Shown piece after piece: positions 1-8,937 of a stretch of 63,440 bases of DNA. Location: positions 1-63,440 of the IMG/VR virus record IMGVR_UViG_3300017963_000286; one strand, 5' to 3'. Every line of letters starts with the position of its first letter. Position 1 is the first letter of the stretch. Under the pieces are notes generated by a model. That model saw nothing but the letters and a program-made list of their open reading frames with translations, had not been told where the DNA came from and did no database searches. A program made the position numbers and the translations under genes. The DNA is from a virus.

Positions 1-352
1 ACCCGTCGACAGACGTCGGCGTGAAGTGGAGGGTGATCCGGGGGTCAATCCGACTCTGGGCAGTGAGGCCGATATAGGCGTGACCGGCGCCGCGCAGAAG
101 GCCGTACTGGTCGCGCACCGACTGCGGACCGCCCAGCTGCTCCTCGATCTGCTCGATGCAATCAATCAGGGAGTCGACCTGGACACCTTTCTCGCTGGCG
201 AGCCATCCCTCGTCCTGATCCCATCGGAATCCGAGATTTTGCTTAAAGGCATAGCCATTCGCATCCTGATCCCAAAACCCCTGTCCGAACGCAATTCGCA
301 TCCCAGACAATTTATTTTGCGGGGTCCGCTGATTCCGAGTCAGGGGTAGCAT
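1..352 (-). CDS. Partial phage protein of unknown function (C-terminus off the left edge)
   Basis: An open frame starts with an ATG that overlaps the stop of the upstream gene (ATGA) and runs off the left edge after 117 codons. The visible part has a glycine/tryptophan/aspartate-rich half-repeat (GFWDQD near residue 22, FRWDQDEG near 41) followed by an acidic segment and a beta-like stretch. I do not recognise the family. Tight coupling to the next gene places it in the same operon, at the downstream end of the head-gene block. Confidence 0.6.
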   Translation of the reverse strand, partial: MLPLTRNQRTPQNKLSGMRIAFGQGFWDQDANGYAFKQNLGFRWDQDEGWLASEKGVQVDSLIDCIEQIEEQLGGPQSVRDQYGLLRGAGHAYIGLTAQSRIDPRITLHFTPTSVDG

Positions 353-912
353 CACGTCCTCCCTTTGGCTTTACGCCTCTGCTTCATGCGTGCCATGCGA
401 TCACGAGCGTTGCGCGCGACGCGTTTAGATTCTCTTGCCGCGAATCGGGCCTGGTCAAGTTGCGGTGTCCAGAGCTTGTTGACTACGCCATTGTACCGAC
501 CCTTCTTCTTGTTCGCGACTTTCTCGCGCTGATGGCAGCGATTTCGTCTCATGCCACGGCCGGTCATGTTGATGGAGCCACGGCCGCTCAGGTAACCGTG
601 CTTGGCGAAGGTCGCGCAGCAGATATTGAAGGCAGACAGGAATTGCTCCTTTGGCGTCCCTCGCAGCTTCCGCCTCTTTTTGAACATCACGGCCAGGACA
701 CAATGCTTGATCATGGTCGGCACTTTATTTGTCCGGATCATCTCGAGCATGACCGATTCGGGGACAATCAGCTTTTTGCCGACACGACCCTCGATCTTCC
801 GCTGACGAGCTGCCGCGTCGGCGGCGAAGCGGTCTCCTTTTGCCTGGCCGCGCCGCCGCTGCTGCAACTGCTGCATGCGCAGGATGTAATTCCCGGATTT
901 CTTGTTCGCCAT
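352..912 (-). CDS. Very basic hypothetical phage protein
   Basis: 186 aa, extremely rich in Arg and Lys at both ends (residues 1-45 and 120-186) around a more ordinary central segment with three cysteines. The charge suggests nucleic-acid contact, for example an internal head or DNA-associated protein, but no domain is recognisable. GAGG lies 9 nt before the ATG, and the upstream frame stops directly next to it. Confidence 0.6.
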   Translation of the reverse strand: MANKKSGNYILRMQQLQQRRRGQAKGDRFAADAAARQRKIEGRVGKKLIVPESVMLEMIRTNKVPTMIKHCVLAVMFKKRRKLRGTPKEQFLSAFNICCATFAKHGYLSGRGSINMTGRGMRRNRCHQREKVANKKKGRYNGVVNKLWTPQLDQARFAARESKRVARNARDRMARMKQRRKAKGRT

Positions 913-1143
913 TTAGATCGGCCTCAGATCGAGGGGCTCCTCGAGCGAGTCGCGCCAGTCGCGGTCGTCGATGCCAACCCAAGGATCAGTGCCGCCGACG
1001 GGAAGGATCATGAGGGCGTCGGCCGGAAGGTGACTCGTCATGGCCCGATGAAGGCCGACCAGCTGTGTCGACCGCTTGATAGGACAGCCGGGACGTTGGC
1101 AGGCGGCAGCACGGCCGCAGCTGATGCAGACCGAAAAGTTCAA
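913..1143 (-). CDS. Small Cys-rich protein, zinc-binding candidate
   Basis: 76 aa. Near the N-terminus four cysteines fall in a CxxC-x5-C-x4-C arrangement (C-I-S-C then C-Q-R-P-G-C), which could bind zinc. I chose the TTG start because GGAGG lies 7 nt upstream and the TTG overlaps the TGA of the upstream gene. A longer ATG start would place the ribosome site inside the gene. Function unknown. Confidence 0.5.
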   Translation of the reverse strand: MNFSVCISCGRAAACQRPGCPIKRSTQLVGLHRAMTSHLPADALMILPVGGTDPWVGIDDRDWRDSLEEPLDLRPI

Positions 1144-2003
1144 GCGCGGTCCTCCAAGCACAAGGGCACGACGGTCATGTCAACCGGCGTCGAGCAGGCG
1201 CTTGGCGCGCGATCCATCATCGACTGGTCGAGAACCCGTAGAGCGTCGCCGATCGCGCCCGATAGCTCGATCCGCTCCGACTGCGACATATAGCCGTTGG
1301 CGAACAGCACGTCGCCAGCCTGGGTGAAGGCACGATGGACCGCCGCGATCAGGACCGAGAAAACGGTCGGGCTCGCCGGCTGCTCGAGAATAGCAGGGCG
1401 GGCCGGCGCTGGCGCCGGGGGCGGCGCTTCGGCGTCGTCAGCCACGATGCCGGGGACCTCAGTCGAGACGTCAATAACTGTGGGGCTCGATGACGCGCCG
1501 ATTGCGAAGTCGAGGGCCTCCATCAGACCACGCATAGAAAACTCCTTCCATGCCACGATTGGCCCAGTGCCGGGGTTCGGGCCGGCCGGGACACCCGGCG
1601 CGTTAATGCCGCCTGGGCCGGGGTAGGCCGGCGAACTCGGGGATGGGCTTTGCCCGGCGGCCCCCTGGGCGACGTTATCCTTGGGCAACGTGGCGCCGCT
1701 ATGGCCCTTCCCGTCGCCGTAGAGGGGGGCGAAGGCCCACGCGCCGTCATCACAGGCGCATCGGCCGTCAGCGTCGACCTGGCCGCAGGGGCACTTCTTC
1801 TTTTTGCCAAGGGCCGCGTCGACCGGCTCGAAGTCCATGGGCGGGCCAGCCGACTCCTTCATGTTCTGAAAGATATGGTTGACCAGGGCATAGTCGTCGT
1901 CCTTGAGGGCGTCGACGTCCTTCTTGAGCGACTTGGCGGCAGCGGCCTTGGCTCGGCCCCATGCCTTTTCATCAGCAGCTGTTTTCACGAGATTGGCTGG
2001 CAT
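1140..2003 (-). CDS. Hypothetical protein with Cys-rich knot and Pro/Ala linker
   Basis: 287 aa. The N-terminal 55 residues are helical and Lys/Ala-rich. A CPCG..CAC cluster follows near residue 70, then a long Gly/Pro/Ala linker and an Ala/Pro-rich segment before a helical C-terminus. ATG at 2003 is preferred over an ATG 18 nt upstream: it overlaps the previous stop as TGATG and has GGAAGGG before it. Modular low-complexity architecture fits a virion or head-associated protein, but no family is recognised. Confidence 0.55.
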   Translation of the reverse strand: MPANLVKTAADEKAWGRAKAAAAKSLKKDVDALKDDDYALVNHIFQNMKESAGPPMDFEPVDAALGKKKKCPCGQVDADGRCACDDGAWAFAPLYGDGKGHSGATLPKDNVAQGAAGQSPSPSSPAYPGPGGINAPGVPAGPNPGTGPIVAWKEFSMRGLMEALDFAIGASSSPTVIDVSTEVPGIVADDAEAPPPAPAPARPAILEQPASPTVFSVLIAAVHRAFTQAGDVLFANGYMSQSERIELSGAIGDALRVLDQSMMDRAPSACSTPVDMTVVPLCLEDRA

Positions 2004-2518
2004 CAGCGGCGACCCTTCCATTCGTAAGACGACTCTTCAACGCCGGTTTCGCCAACAACCTCATATGTCTGCGCGTCATCGACATACTTGAGGATGTTCC
2101 CTCGATGGTCGGTCGCCTTCCACTTAACGACCCCCTCCTTCGTCGCGGCTCCAAACTCGCCCGTGTCATTCCGCAGCATGATTTGACCATGGCGATCGAT
2201 GGTAAAGCTCCGGTCATCGAGATTCCCGATGCGCTCTTCGATCATCCTGCGAATGTCACCGACCGATTGCTCCAACTCCGATTGGTCGCTCTTGCTGGCG
2301 TTCCGCGCTCTATAGGCGTCGGCGTACCGCTGCCATGACGGCTCATCTATCCATATCTTGATTCCAACCTGGGCCTGCTGCGCGCGTGTGATGACCTCGT
2401 GCCGAATCACCGTGTAGGATAAATCCTTGGACGCAGCTCTGACGGCAGCCGAAGACTTTTTCGGACCGCCGATTCTACCGAGAGCGGCGCTGGTCGCTCG
2501 CCTTATCTTTCTTGGCAT
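2003..2518 (-). CDS. Hypothetical phage protein
   Basis: 171 aa, basic N-terminus (PRKIRRATSAALGRIGG) followed by a mixed alpha/beta body with a FTIDRHGQIML strand segment. It lies 5 nt downstream of the Nudix gene and is coupled to the next gene. No recognised domain. Confidence 0.55.
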   Translation of the reverse strand: MPRKIRRATSAALGRIGGPKKSSAAVRAASKDLSYTVIRHEVITRAQQAQVGIKIWIDEPSWQRYADAYRARNASKSDQSELEQSVGDIRRMIEERIGNLDDRSFTIDRHGQIMLRNDTGEFGAATKEGVVKWKATDHRGNILKYVDDAQTYEVVGETGVEESSYEWKGRR

Positions 2519-2523
2519 CCGAA

Positions 2524-4005
2524 TTACCCCTGATGTGCCGACTCAGTTTTGACCTCGGCAGCGTCCATGAACATCTTGGCTATCTGTTTGCCGAGCTCGC
2601 CTGGGAACACATCCATAGCAGCTCTGGCGCGGCGATGGGCCTTTTCGCGACTCGCCTTACTGCCGCCTCGGGCGATTGCGTTAGCCATGATCTTCGCAAG
2701 CTGTAAAGCCTTCGCGTCCGAACCGTTGGCTTTCATCATGATGTCGTCCATGCGCTCATAATCTTTGTCGCCTGGACGCTTGCCCTTGATGTCCTTGTAT
2801 CCGAGGAAGGTCGTGGCGCCCTCGTCGATCTCGGCATCTTGCAGACTGCTCAATTCCTCAAGCATGCCATCGATCATGCCCTCGATACTCTCGCTCCGTC
2901 GACCGGCCGAGGCTCGCATGATCGCCTTTTGAATCTCCCAGTAGCCATCCTCGATATTGTCGAGGGTAGCCGCGACATCGTCGTGACCATTCTGATTTGC
3001 CGTCGCCCGCATGTCATCGATGGCCTTGAACATGCGCTTGGCCACGCCATTGTAGCTGGACGAGCGCGCCGGCTTCTCGGCCGGCTCAGCAGGATATTCG
3101 TCCTCGTCGACTACCTCGGGGGCATCGTGGTCGACTTCGTCGTCGCCTTCGAACGCCTCGCCGTAGTGGCCCGTCGGCTTGACACCCTCGTCTCGCGCCT
3201 TGCCAGCGAGCCACAGCGTCACTTCAGACTTGCGTAATTGCGTGATTTCTTCTCGGGACGAAATCTGCATCACGACAAAATTGGAGGCGTTCCGCTTGCC
3301 GCTTGCCGGGATCGCCGCGAAGTCACTGCCTGGAACCATAAGGACGTCGACCCCGTCGATCTTCGTCCATGCGGCGTCCCAAACAGGAGGGTTAGATGCC
3401 TCGCTGATCCCAAACAGACGCGCGACCTCCTCGTCCGTCGGCTCTGCGTCAGCATCGTCGCAGCAGCACTCCTCCTGCTCCTTGGGGGCAAGCCCGAGGC
3501 TCTGCATGACGACATCTTTCTTGGGATCGACATGCATCGAGTCGGCATCCATGAAGCTCGGCAGACCGGCCTGGACGTTGATCCAATCCCAGTCAGTCAC
3601 CTCACCATCCGGGTCATGCTTGGTCTCCGTGTCGACGCCGCCTGGAAGGTCTACGCGGAATCCATAGACCTTCAGAGTAGATCCATCATCCATCGTGATC
3701 AGCTTGCTATCCATCGGCGAGAGTTGGTCTGGGTCAAGTTTGATCCCCGTCTCCTCCTCGACCTCTCGAAGAGCCGCTTCGACAGGGGTTTCGCCCGGGT
3801 CTGCGTGGCCGCCGGGAAGCGTCCATTTTCCATTATCGTTACGCTTGCCCATGCAAAGCCCGCCATTTGAAAAGATGGCGACCTTGCAGACAACGCGGTC
3901 GGCTTCCGGCTCATCTCCCTCGATCAGACGACGGCGTCCGCTTTTGAGACCGCTCAGCGATAGGCCGAAGTTGCTTTCAGCGAATAGATTTTTGATCCTG
4001 TGCAT
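2524..4005 (-). CDS. Nudix hydrolase fused to a long C-terminal region; candidate packaged internal protein
   Basis: 493 aa. Residues 36-150 form a Nudix domain with a complete Nudix box at 66-88 (GHADPGET ... REVEEETGI), so hydrolysis of a nucleoside-diphosphate-linked substrate is expected. The substrate cannot be read from the sequence. The C-terminal 340 residues are unassigned, acidic, and end in a helical Lys/Ala segment. The N-terminus is a basic leader ending RRRLIE before GDE, which matches the cleavage-site pattern of T4-type prohead proteases, so the protein may enter the head and be injected. GGAGAG precedes the ATG. Phage Nudix proteins elsewhere act on ADP-ribose, NAD or mRNA caps. 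Any such role here is inference. Confidence 0.75.
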   Translation of the reverse strand: MHRIKNLFAESNFGLSLSGLKSGRRRLIEGDEPEADRVVCKVAIFSNGGLCMGKRNDNGKWTLPGGHADPGETPVEAALREVEEETGIKLDPDQLSPMDSKLITMDDGSTLKVYGFRVDLPGGVDTETKHDPDGEVTDWDWINVQAGLPSFMDADSMHVDPKKDVVMQSLGLAPKEQEECCCDDADAEPTDEEVARLFGISEASNPPVWDAAWTKIDGVDVLMVPGSDFAAIPASGKRNASNFVVMQISSREEITQLRKSEVTLWLAGKARDEGVKPTGHYGEAFEGDDEVDHDAPEVVDEDEYPAEPAEKPARSSSYNGVAKRMFKAIDDMRATANQNGHDDVAATLDNIEDGYWEIQKAIMRASAGRRSESIEGMIDGMLEELSSLQDAEIDEGATTFLGYKDIKGKRPGDKDYERMDDIMMKANGSDAKALQLAKIMANAIARGGSKASREKAHRRARAAMDVFPGELGKQIAKMFMDAAEVKTESAHQG

Positions 4006-4016
4006 GACCTCTCCCG

Positions 4017-4295
4017 TCAGCCTGAATTAATCCGCTCTTTCAAAATATCCTGGACGTATTGGAGAAGGCCGAGCATCGCGAGCGTCTCTTCAGCTCCGCC
4101 TGCCGGGGCTATAAAGTGTCCAAAGCCATCTTCGCGCCTATAAACCAGCACCGCTGTGCCCACCTCTCCGGAAGCCGCTTGGTCCGCAAGTCTGAGTAAA
4201 AAATCGGCGAGCCTGTGATTCGGTTCCCAACGTGTCCGCTTGCGCGGAGGATGAAGAAGTCGGAGTTTCTGGTCAGCGTCGTTTTCATCGCTCAC
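4017..4295 (-). CDS. Small hypothetical phage protein
   Basis: 92 aa. Starts at GTG with GGAGGGG a few bases upstream. A basic N-terminal 20 residues precede an alpha/beta body (AVLVYRREDGFGHFIAPAG). It lies between the neck-like protein and the Nudix gene. Unknown function. Confidence 0.55.
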   Translation of the reverse strand: MSDENDADQKLRLLHPPRKRTRWEPNHRLADFLLRLADQAASGEVGTAVLVYRREDGFGHFIAPAGGAEETLAMLGLLQYVQDILKERINSG

Positions 4296-4312
4296 TGGCC
4301 CCTCCTTGTTGC

Positions 4313-5044
4313 CTACCCGATTACGATCGAGATAGGCATTTGACTATCCGCTATCTCCTCGTTGAGCTTCTCTTCCTCTTCTCGAGCTTCCTCGAGCAGT
4401 GCTTGGCCGTCCATTTGAACGGTTCCGCCAGCCGCAGCGTAACTGTCGTACTTGCTGCGGATTCGACCGAGACGTCTCTTCGCTTCGATCACGCAGCGTC
4501 GATAAATGAAGTCTTCGTCGCGATCGCGAAGATCCTCGATGCTCCAGGCGTCCCGTGCCTTTTTCCAGATCACCAGCATAAGCCCAGACGGAACGCGGCC
4601 CGGTAGGACCAGGACGCGCCGAGCCTCGTCCCATATCCACTCACGGTCGCCGCCAAATAGGCGGTTCGCCATCTCGAGCTTCTGGCGAATCTGGACGTAG
4701 TCGCCATGCGACATCAGTGTGTTGGCTACCCTCAGGCCGCCGGTCATCACATCGGCTGGAACGATGTCCTGAAAAAATCCAAGGGTCGCAAGGCATCCAA
4801 GCCCTCCCACCCCTCCTCCAGGGAACGCCACATCCAGCGGCGATTCCGCCTCGGCGGGGAGAACGACCTCTCTCGCCGCCGACTGCAAGCCGTACCCGAG
4901 CGCCCCCTTGCGGGCCTGAAACCATCGCTTGGCTGCGTCAAAGATCCCTCGCCGCCCAGACCACGCCGACTCATCGAGCTCGACCTTTACGGTCGGTTCG
5001 CCGAGCTCGCCAAGGATCGACTCTTTGATATCAGCCTCTTTCAC
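4313..5044 (-). CDS. Probable head-completion / neck-like virion protein
   Basis: 243 aa. The C-terminal third has the pattern I remember from T4-like neck proteins: a helix with RLGRIRSKYDSY, then AGGTVQMDGQALLEEA, then a Glu-rich helix and a short hydrophobic end PISIVIG. The N-terminal half carries a Gly-rich hydrophobic stretch near residues 75-90. The position in the head-gene block fits a connector between portal and tail. The start is GTG behind a run of Gs. The assignment rests on remembered family pattern only, so moderate confidence. Confidence 0.5.
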   Translation of the reverse strand: MKEADIKESILGELGEPTVKVELDESAWSGRRGIFDAAKRWFQARKGALGYGLQSAAREVVLPAEAESPLDVAFPGGGVGGLGCLATLGFFQDIVPADVMTGGLRVANTLMSHGDYVQIRQKLEMANRLFGGDREWIWDEARRVLVLPGRVPSGLMLVIWKKARDAWSIEDLRDRDEDFIYRRCVIEAKRRLGRIRSKYDSYAAAGGTVQMDGQALLEEAREEEEKLNEEIADSQMPISIVIG

Positions 5045-5062
5045 GGCCCCCCCTACCCTCGA

Positions 5063-5575
5063 TCAGCCCGGTTGACCTTCTGATTCTGGATCGTCGCCAC
5101 TCGCGGCTTCGGGAGCGTCAGCCTCTTGGCTCGCCTCAAAAAGACCCGCTAGCATCTCGTATGATGAGCGGACCTTGAAGAAGACGTCATTCAAGACGGG
5201 GATGGCCTGATCGCCAAACCGCGCCGATAGCTCCGAAGTCATCTCCTCGATGGCGCTCACCATGCCTTGGGCGGCCGTGAGGTTCATCAGTAGAAAGCTC
5301 ACCGGAACATCGACGCCCGCAGCCGACTGCGGTGCCACGTCAGGAACGGGGTCCTCCCCAGGCTCAAGCCCGACCTCTTCGTCATCAGCCTCGGACGGGG
5401 TCGCTGCAGCCAGAGCCCTCTTTTCGGCGTCTGAGCCAGGCATAACTTGAGGCGCCTCGGGATCGACCTTGGCATCGGCCGCCGCGACCGTGTCGGATTC
5501 TCCCTCTTCGGTCCTGCCATAAATCCTCTCGGATAAGGCGCCAGCTTTCACGAGTTGTCGAATGAGTTCGGACAT
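5063..5575 (-). CDS. Acidic hypothetical protein with possible packaging leader
   Basis: 170 aa. An amphipathic N-terminus (SELIRQLVKAGALSE then RIYG) is followed by a long Asp/Glu/Pro/Ala-rich disordered stretch and a compact helical region near residues 90-145. The L-S-E near residue 16 fits the prohead protease site pattern seen in neighbours, though the leader is less basic. GGAGG lies 8 nt before the ATG. Copy (a) of the 16-bp palindrome lies 39 nt upstream of the start. Confidence 0.55.
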   Translation of the reverse strand: MSELIRQLVKAGALSERIYGRTEEGESDTVAAADAKVDPEAPQVMPGSDAEKRALAAATPSEADDEEVGLEPGEDPVPDVAPQSAAGVDVPVSFLLMNLTAAQGMVSAIEEMTSELSARFGDQAIPVLNDVFFKVRSSYEMLAGLFEASQEADAPEAASGDDPESEGQPG

Positions 5576-5614
5576 TCGCTCAATCCTCCATCGCCCTGTG
5601 GGCCTTCATTCCAT

Positions 5615-5630
5615 GCGAACGCGCGTTCAC
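5615..5630. promoter_or_regulatory. 16-bp palindrome, copy a
   Basis: GCGAACGCGCGTTCAC, core GAACGCGCGTTC intact. It overlaps the stop codon of the CHAP lysin gene and sits 39 nt before the ATG of the downstream gene. Confidence 0.75.
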
Positions 5631-6268
5631 GTGGCGGGCCGAATGCCCCAAGGTCTTAAGAATCCCTTGACTCTCATCGTACCCGAATCGTTGATCCCCC
5701 GCACGCGGCGGTGAACCCCATCCCCCTCGCGGACCACCGATCGGCCATCGCTCGTGTTCCCTTCGATGGTCTCGAACTTACCGGGGGATAATACGCGCGC
5801 GACGATCCCGGCATGTCCCATAGCCGTCGGCTTGCCGTTCTTGAAGTGCTGCCAAATGATCAAATCTCCCGACCGCACATCGAGCGCCTGGATCCTGGCC
5901 GGCATGAGCGTTCGATTCCAGCACGTCATGACGTGCTCCGTTTTGAAAAGCCACGTCTCCGGTCCGTCGACCGCCTTGTCGACCGCTTCAATACAATAGA
6001 AGACAAACGCCAAGCACCACGGCTCACCAACCGCTCGCCCGTCGACCGCCTTCTGAAAGGCTTCGACTTCTGGACCGCGATTTGACCCCTTTTCGCGGAC
6101 CCCAACCCAGTGGGACGCCTCCGCGACAAGCGCCTTCATCTTGTCGTCGATCGTGCGCAGCGTCTGCCTCTTAGATTCTAAGTCTTGGGACTTGTTTTGG
6201 GACCTACTATAAGGCGCCCATCGAAGCTCGTCACGTGTTGGCTCTTTGGCCTTCTTGCTCCGAGTCAT
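5627..6268 (-). CDS. CHAP-domain peptidoglycan hydrolase (endolysin candidate)
   Basis: 213 aa. A Lys/Arg-rich N-terminal 45 residues precede a CHAP (NlpC/P60-like) domain at about 50-210: catalytic Cys near 85 in GEPWCLAFV, His near 152 in GHAGIV, and an acidic/Asn pair in ETIEGNT near 166-172. The WQHF and GDLIIW strands are typical. It would cut the peptide part of peptidoglycan. No signal peptide or membrane segment is seen, so it would need a holin, or it acts as a virion-borne lysin. GGAGG lies 5 nt before the ATG. The gene is within the structural block, not next to obvious lysis genes. Confidence 0.8.
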   Translation of the reverse strand: MTRSKKAKEPTRDELRWAPYSRSQNKSQDLESKRQTLRTIDDKMKALVAEASHWVGVREKGSNRGPEVEAFQKAVDGRAVGEPWCLAFVFYCIEAVDKAVDGPETWLFKTEHVMTCWNRTLMPARIQALDVRSGDLIIWQHFKNGKPTAMGHAGIVARVLSPGKFETIEGNTSDGRSVVREGDGVHRRVRGINDSGTMRVKGFLRPWGIRPAT

Positions 6269-6289
6269 GGGCGCCTCCGTGTGAGGGGA

Positions 6290-6898
6290 TCAGCGCGGTC
6301 GACCTACCAGGATCTTGGCGTGCTTCGAGCCGGCGATCTCGCGCTCATACCAGCCATCGTAACCGGGGTAGTGCGGGTCGGCGCCGATCCAGCGGACCCT
6401 TTTGCCGAGGACGCGCTCGACCTCGGCGTGGTCGCCGACGAATGGGACTGAATAGCGCGTGATGAGGACATGGGCGAGAGCGCCGGAAACCTCGGAGTAA
6501 TTCCCGGCCTTGTTGAGAAGCTCGACGGCGCGGTCGAACATCGCCGCCTTCGCGGTCGACGACCCGTCCGTGGCGAAGCCGGTCATCTTGCGACCGCGCG
6601 CCGTCGTCTTGCCGAAGATCGTCAGGTCGGGATCCGGATCGGCGTCGACATCGACGATCTTCCAGAAGTCGGAATCACCGGGGATGTCGTCGGCGTTGCG
6701 GACGTTGGCGTGACCGCCGATCTTGGCGTAAGACGCCGCAACGAGATCGTAGAGCTCGTCGGTCACGTCGCGGTTTTTGGGATCGCGCAGCGCAGCGAAA
6801 TCGCCCTGGCCAAGGGTGTGGAACCTCCCTTTGCCAGGGCTCACGTCAGCGTAAACGCCCTCGATCAGACCGAGGGCTGCAGCAGCTGCAAAACGCAT
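6290..6898 (-). CDS. Candidate packaged internal protein A
   Basis: 202 aa. Start ATG at 6898 is chosen because GAGGAGAT precedes it; an upstream ATG would bury that site. The N-terminus MRFAAAAALGLIE before GVYADV is near-identical in form to MRLATRAALGLIE of the gene at 32615, including the L-I-E cleavage-type site. The body has an alpha/beta pattern with no recognised domain. Probably routed into the prohead and trimmed; its function after injection is unknown. Confidence 0.6.
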   Translation of the reverse strand: MRFAAAAALGLIEGVYADVSPGKGRFHTLGQGDFAALRDPKNRDVTDELYDLVAASYAKIGGHANVRNADDIPGDSDFWKIVDVDADPDPDLTIFGKTTARGRKMTGFATDGSSTAKAAMFDRAVELLNKAGNYSEVSGALAHVLITRYSVPFVGDHAEVERVLGKRVRWIGADPHYPGYDGWYEREIAGSKHAKILVGRPR

Positions 6899-6911
6899 CG
6901 AGATGATCTCC

Positions 6912-7517
6912 TCAGTTGTTCCGCGACTTGGCGCCACTCTTGATAAGCTTCGAAAGCTTCACAAGGTACTCCTTACCCATGTCAGACGTGTTGGAGTCCC
7001 ACAGCCAATCAGTGGCCGAGCTGTCGTAACCGAGCGCCGTCATCTCTTTGACCGCATCGCGCACAACCTGGCCAGCGTTCTCGTTGGCCTTCTGGACGCG
7101 GATCACGATATCGAGGGCTTTCATGATCGTGTTTTTGTCGGCGACTTCGGCGGGCGCCGATTTCTTGGGCTTGCCTCTCCCTTTCGGAGAGATTTTCGCG
7201 ACGTAGCGCGCATAATCGTACCCCTGCGTGTCGACGAGGTAAGCCTCCGCACCTACCGTCACGATGCAAAGGTATCCGGAACTTTCTGCCGCCCTAGCCA
7301 TCTCGGGATTCTTGTCCATGGGACTTGGCTTGCCGCGAACAACCGGCAGGCCCTTGATGATGCTCACGACGCTGAACGGCATCGAAGCAAGCGGAACCTC
7401 ATCCCATGAGTCTGGCTTCACTGTAAATTTGACTGCGCCGCGCACAGCGTCGGCATCCACCCTGTCGATGGCCTCAATGACCCCGTAACCAAGAGCTTCA
7501 GCTATGATCCTCTTCAT
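6912..7517 (-). CDS. Candidate packaged internal protein B
   Basis: 201 aa. Leader MKRIIAEALGYGVIE before AIDRVD matches the packaging-type pattern of its neighbours (basic, hydrophobic, V-I-E site). The body contains a beta-rich segment with YLCIVTVGAEAYLVDTQGYDY and a Lys-rich linker near residue 110. No enzyme motif recognised. It lies 13 nt upstream of protein A in the same direction. Confidence 0.6.
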   Translation of the reverse strand: MKRIIAEALGYGVIEAIDRVDADAVRGAVKFTVKPDSWDEVPLASMPFSVVSIIKGLPVVRGKPSPMDKNPEMARAAESSGYLCIVTVGAEAYLVDTQGYDYARYVAKISPKGRGKPKKSAPAEVADKNTIMKALDIVIRVQKANENAGQVVRDAVKEMTALGYDSSATDWLWDSNTSDMGKEYLVKLSKLIKSGAKSRNN

Positions 7518-7548
7518 TTATCCACCCTCTTTTCGAGATTGTTTACGG

Positions 7549-8910
7549 CTAAAGTCCGCTGAGCGACCGCGCCAGCGCGGTTATCTCGCGGTCCTCGCCG
7601 AGACCAAAGCAACGCTTGATCTCTTCTTCGGTCGGCTCATCAGACGCGGCGTCGACGGGTGCCTGGTCCTGACTGGACCCTGGGAGTTTGCGAATCCATG
7701 CTGTCGCCTGCTCGAGGGCGTCGCCTGCGCCGGTCGAATCGCCCGAGGACAGGCGCAACAACGCGCCAGACACCATCTGGAGAACCGTACCCATGTCGGG
7801 GTCCTCGGCCTTGGTCGCGTCCATCGAAGCCTTGGCCATATCCTGCGCTGCCTTCTCGACAGCCGCAGACGAATCCTTGCTTTCAGTCACCGCTCTCCGC
7901 GACCGCGCCTCGTCGATCCCGGGCACCACAAAATATCGCGTCGTCAGTTTCTTTTCGTTCTTCAATGCCGACGACGTCCTGTAGTAGAAGTCGGAACCCG
8001 CGATGAATCCAGGGATAGTCATCGGATACATGCTGTACTTATCCCGGACGACGATCGTGCGAGTAGCTTCCTTGCCTGCGCGAGACGCCTTGTCGAACTC
8101 GGCCTTCGGCACTTCCTTGGAGGCGGCGGCGCCCTCAACAATTGCGCCGGTTTTGGGTCGAGATGACTCGTCCATAGAAACCGGCCCGAATTCGACTCTA
8201 CTATTCTCTGATTGCTGCCGGATATTTGTGTATCCCGCCGGCTTCAGGACCTTGTCTACCAAGGATTTCATCATTTTGATCTTTTTTGACTGATCATATG
8301 GGGACACCACGCCATATGCCGTGAAATAGTCTTCGTTCTTCATAGGGGCGCCGAAACTGACGATGAACTTGTCACCGTTATCTAGCGGCATCGTCAGGTC
8401 GTATGTGGCGCCCTTTTTCCTTTTGGACTTGAACCCAAATTTCTTGAGCAATGGAAGCATCTTTGACAGCGCACTATCCAGTGCAGCGATGTCGTAAACA
8501 CCTTCGGATATGACGCGCCCGCGATGATTGATCGACTCGTCCTGCTCTTCATCTTCGTCGGCATCTAGTTCCGACTCGAAATCTCGCGAAGTGTATAGCT
8601 CGCCGTTGCTTGGGATCACGCGCGACTTCTTCAGCATCCATTCCAGTCCCTGGATGTCACGCTCATTTCTCATGTGCCCGTCTTCGACCTCGGGGACCTC
8701 CCCGGTCTCTTCGTCGCTTCTGATCTCGTAGACAGTTTCGCCATCTTCGTTACGGACATCCGCGTAGAATTCACCGCGCTCGTTCTTGTTAATGTAATAG
8801 CCGAAAATTGGCTTTTTGTTTTTCGCCTCAGTAATCGGCTCGGCGCCTTGCAATACGCCTTCCAGTAGCTCGACCTCAGACCGAATGCTGCCGCCGCTGA
8901 TGTGACGCAT
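7549..8910 (-). CDS. Candidate packaged internal protein C (MRHISGGSI leader)
   Basis: 453 aa from the ATG at 8910, which has AGAGG upstream. The N-terminus MRHISGGSI is shared exactly with the next gene. The leader contains L-L-E near residue 17 and I-T-E before AKNKK near residue 28, either of which fits a prohead protease site. The rest is acidic and modular, with an HRG-rich middle and an Ala-rich C-terminus. No catalytic motif recognised. Confidence 0.6.
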   Translation of the reverse strand: MRHISGGSIRSEVELLEGVLQGAEPITEAKNKKPIFGYYINKNERGEFYADVRNEDGETVYEIRSDEETGEVPEVEDGHMRNERDIQGLEWMLKKSRVIPSNGELYTSRDFESELDADEDEEQDESINHRGRVISEGVYDIAALDSALSKMLPLLKKFGFKSKRKKGATYDLTMPLDNGDKFIVSFGAPMKNEDYFTAYGVVSPYDQSKKIKMMKSLVDKVLKPAGYTNIRQQSENSRVEFGPVSMDESSRPKTGAIVEGAAASKEVPKAEFDKASRAGKEATRTIVVRDKYSMYPMTIPGFIAGSDFYYRTSSALKNEKKLTTRYFVVPGIDEARSRRAVTESKDSSAAVEKAAQDMAKASMDATKAEDPDMGTVLQMVSGALLRLSSGDSTGAGDALEQATAWIRKLPGSSQDQAPVDAASDEPTEEEIKRCFGLGEDREITALARSLSGL

Positions 8911-8937
8911 TTCACCGCCTCTGTAATTTTTCATAGG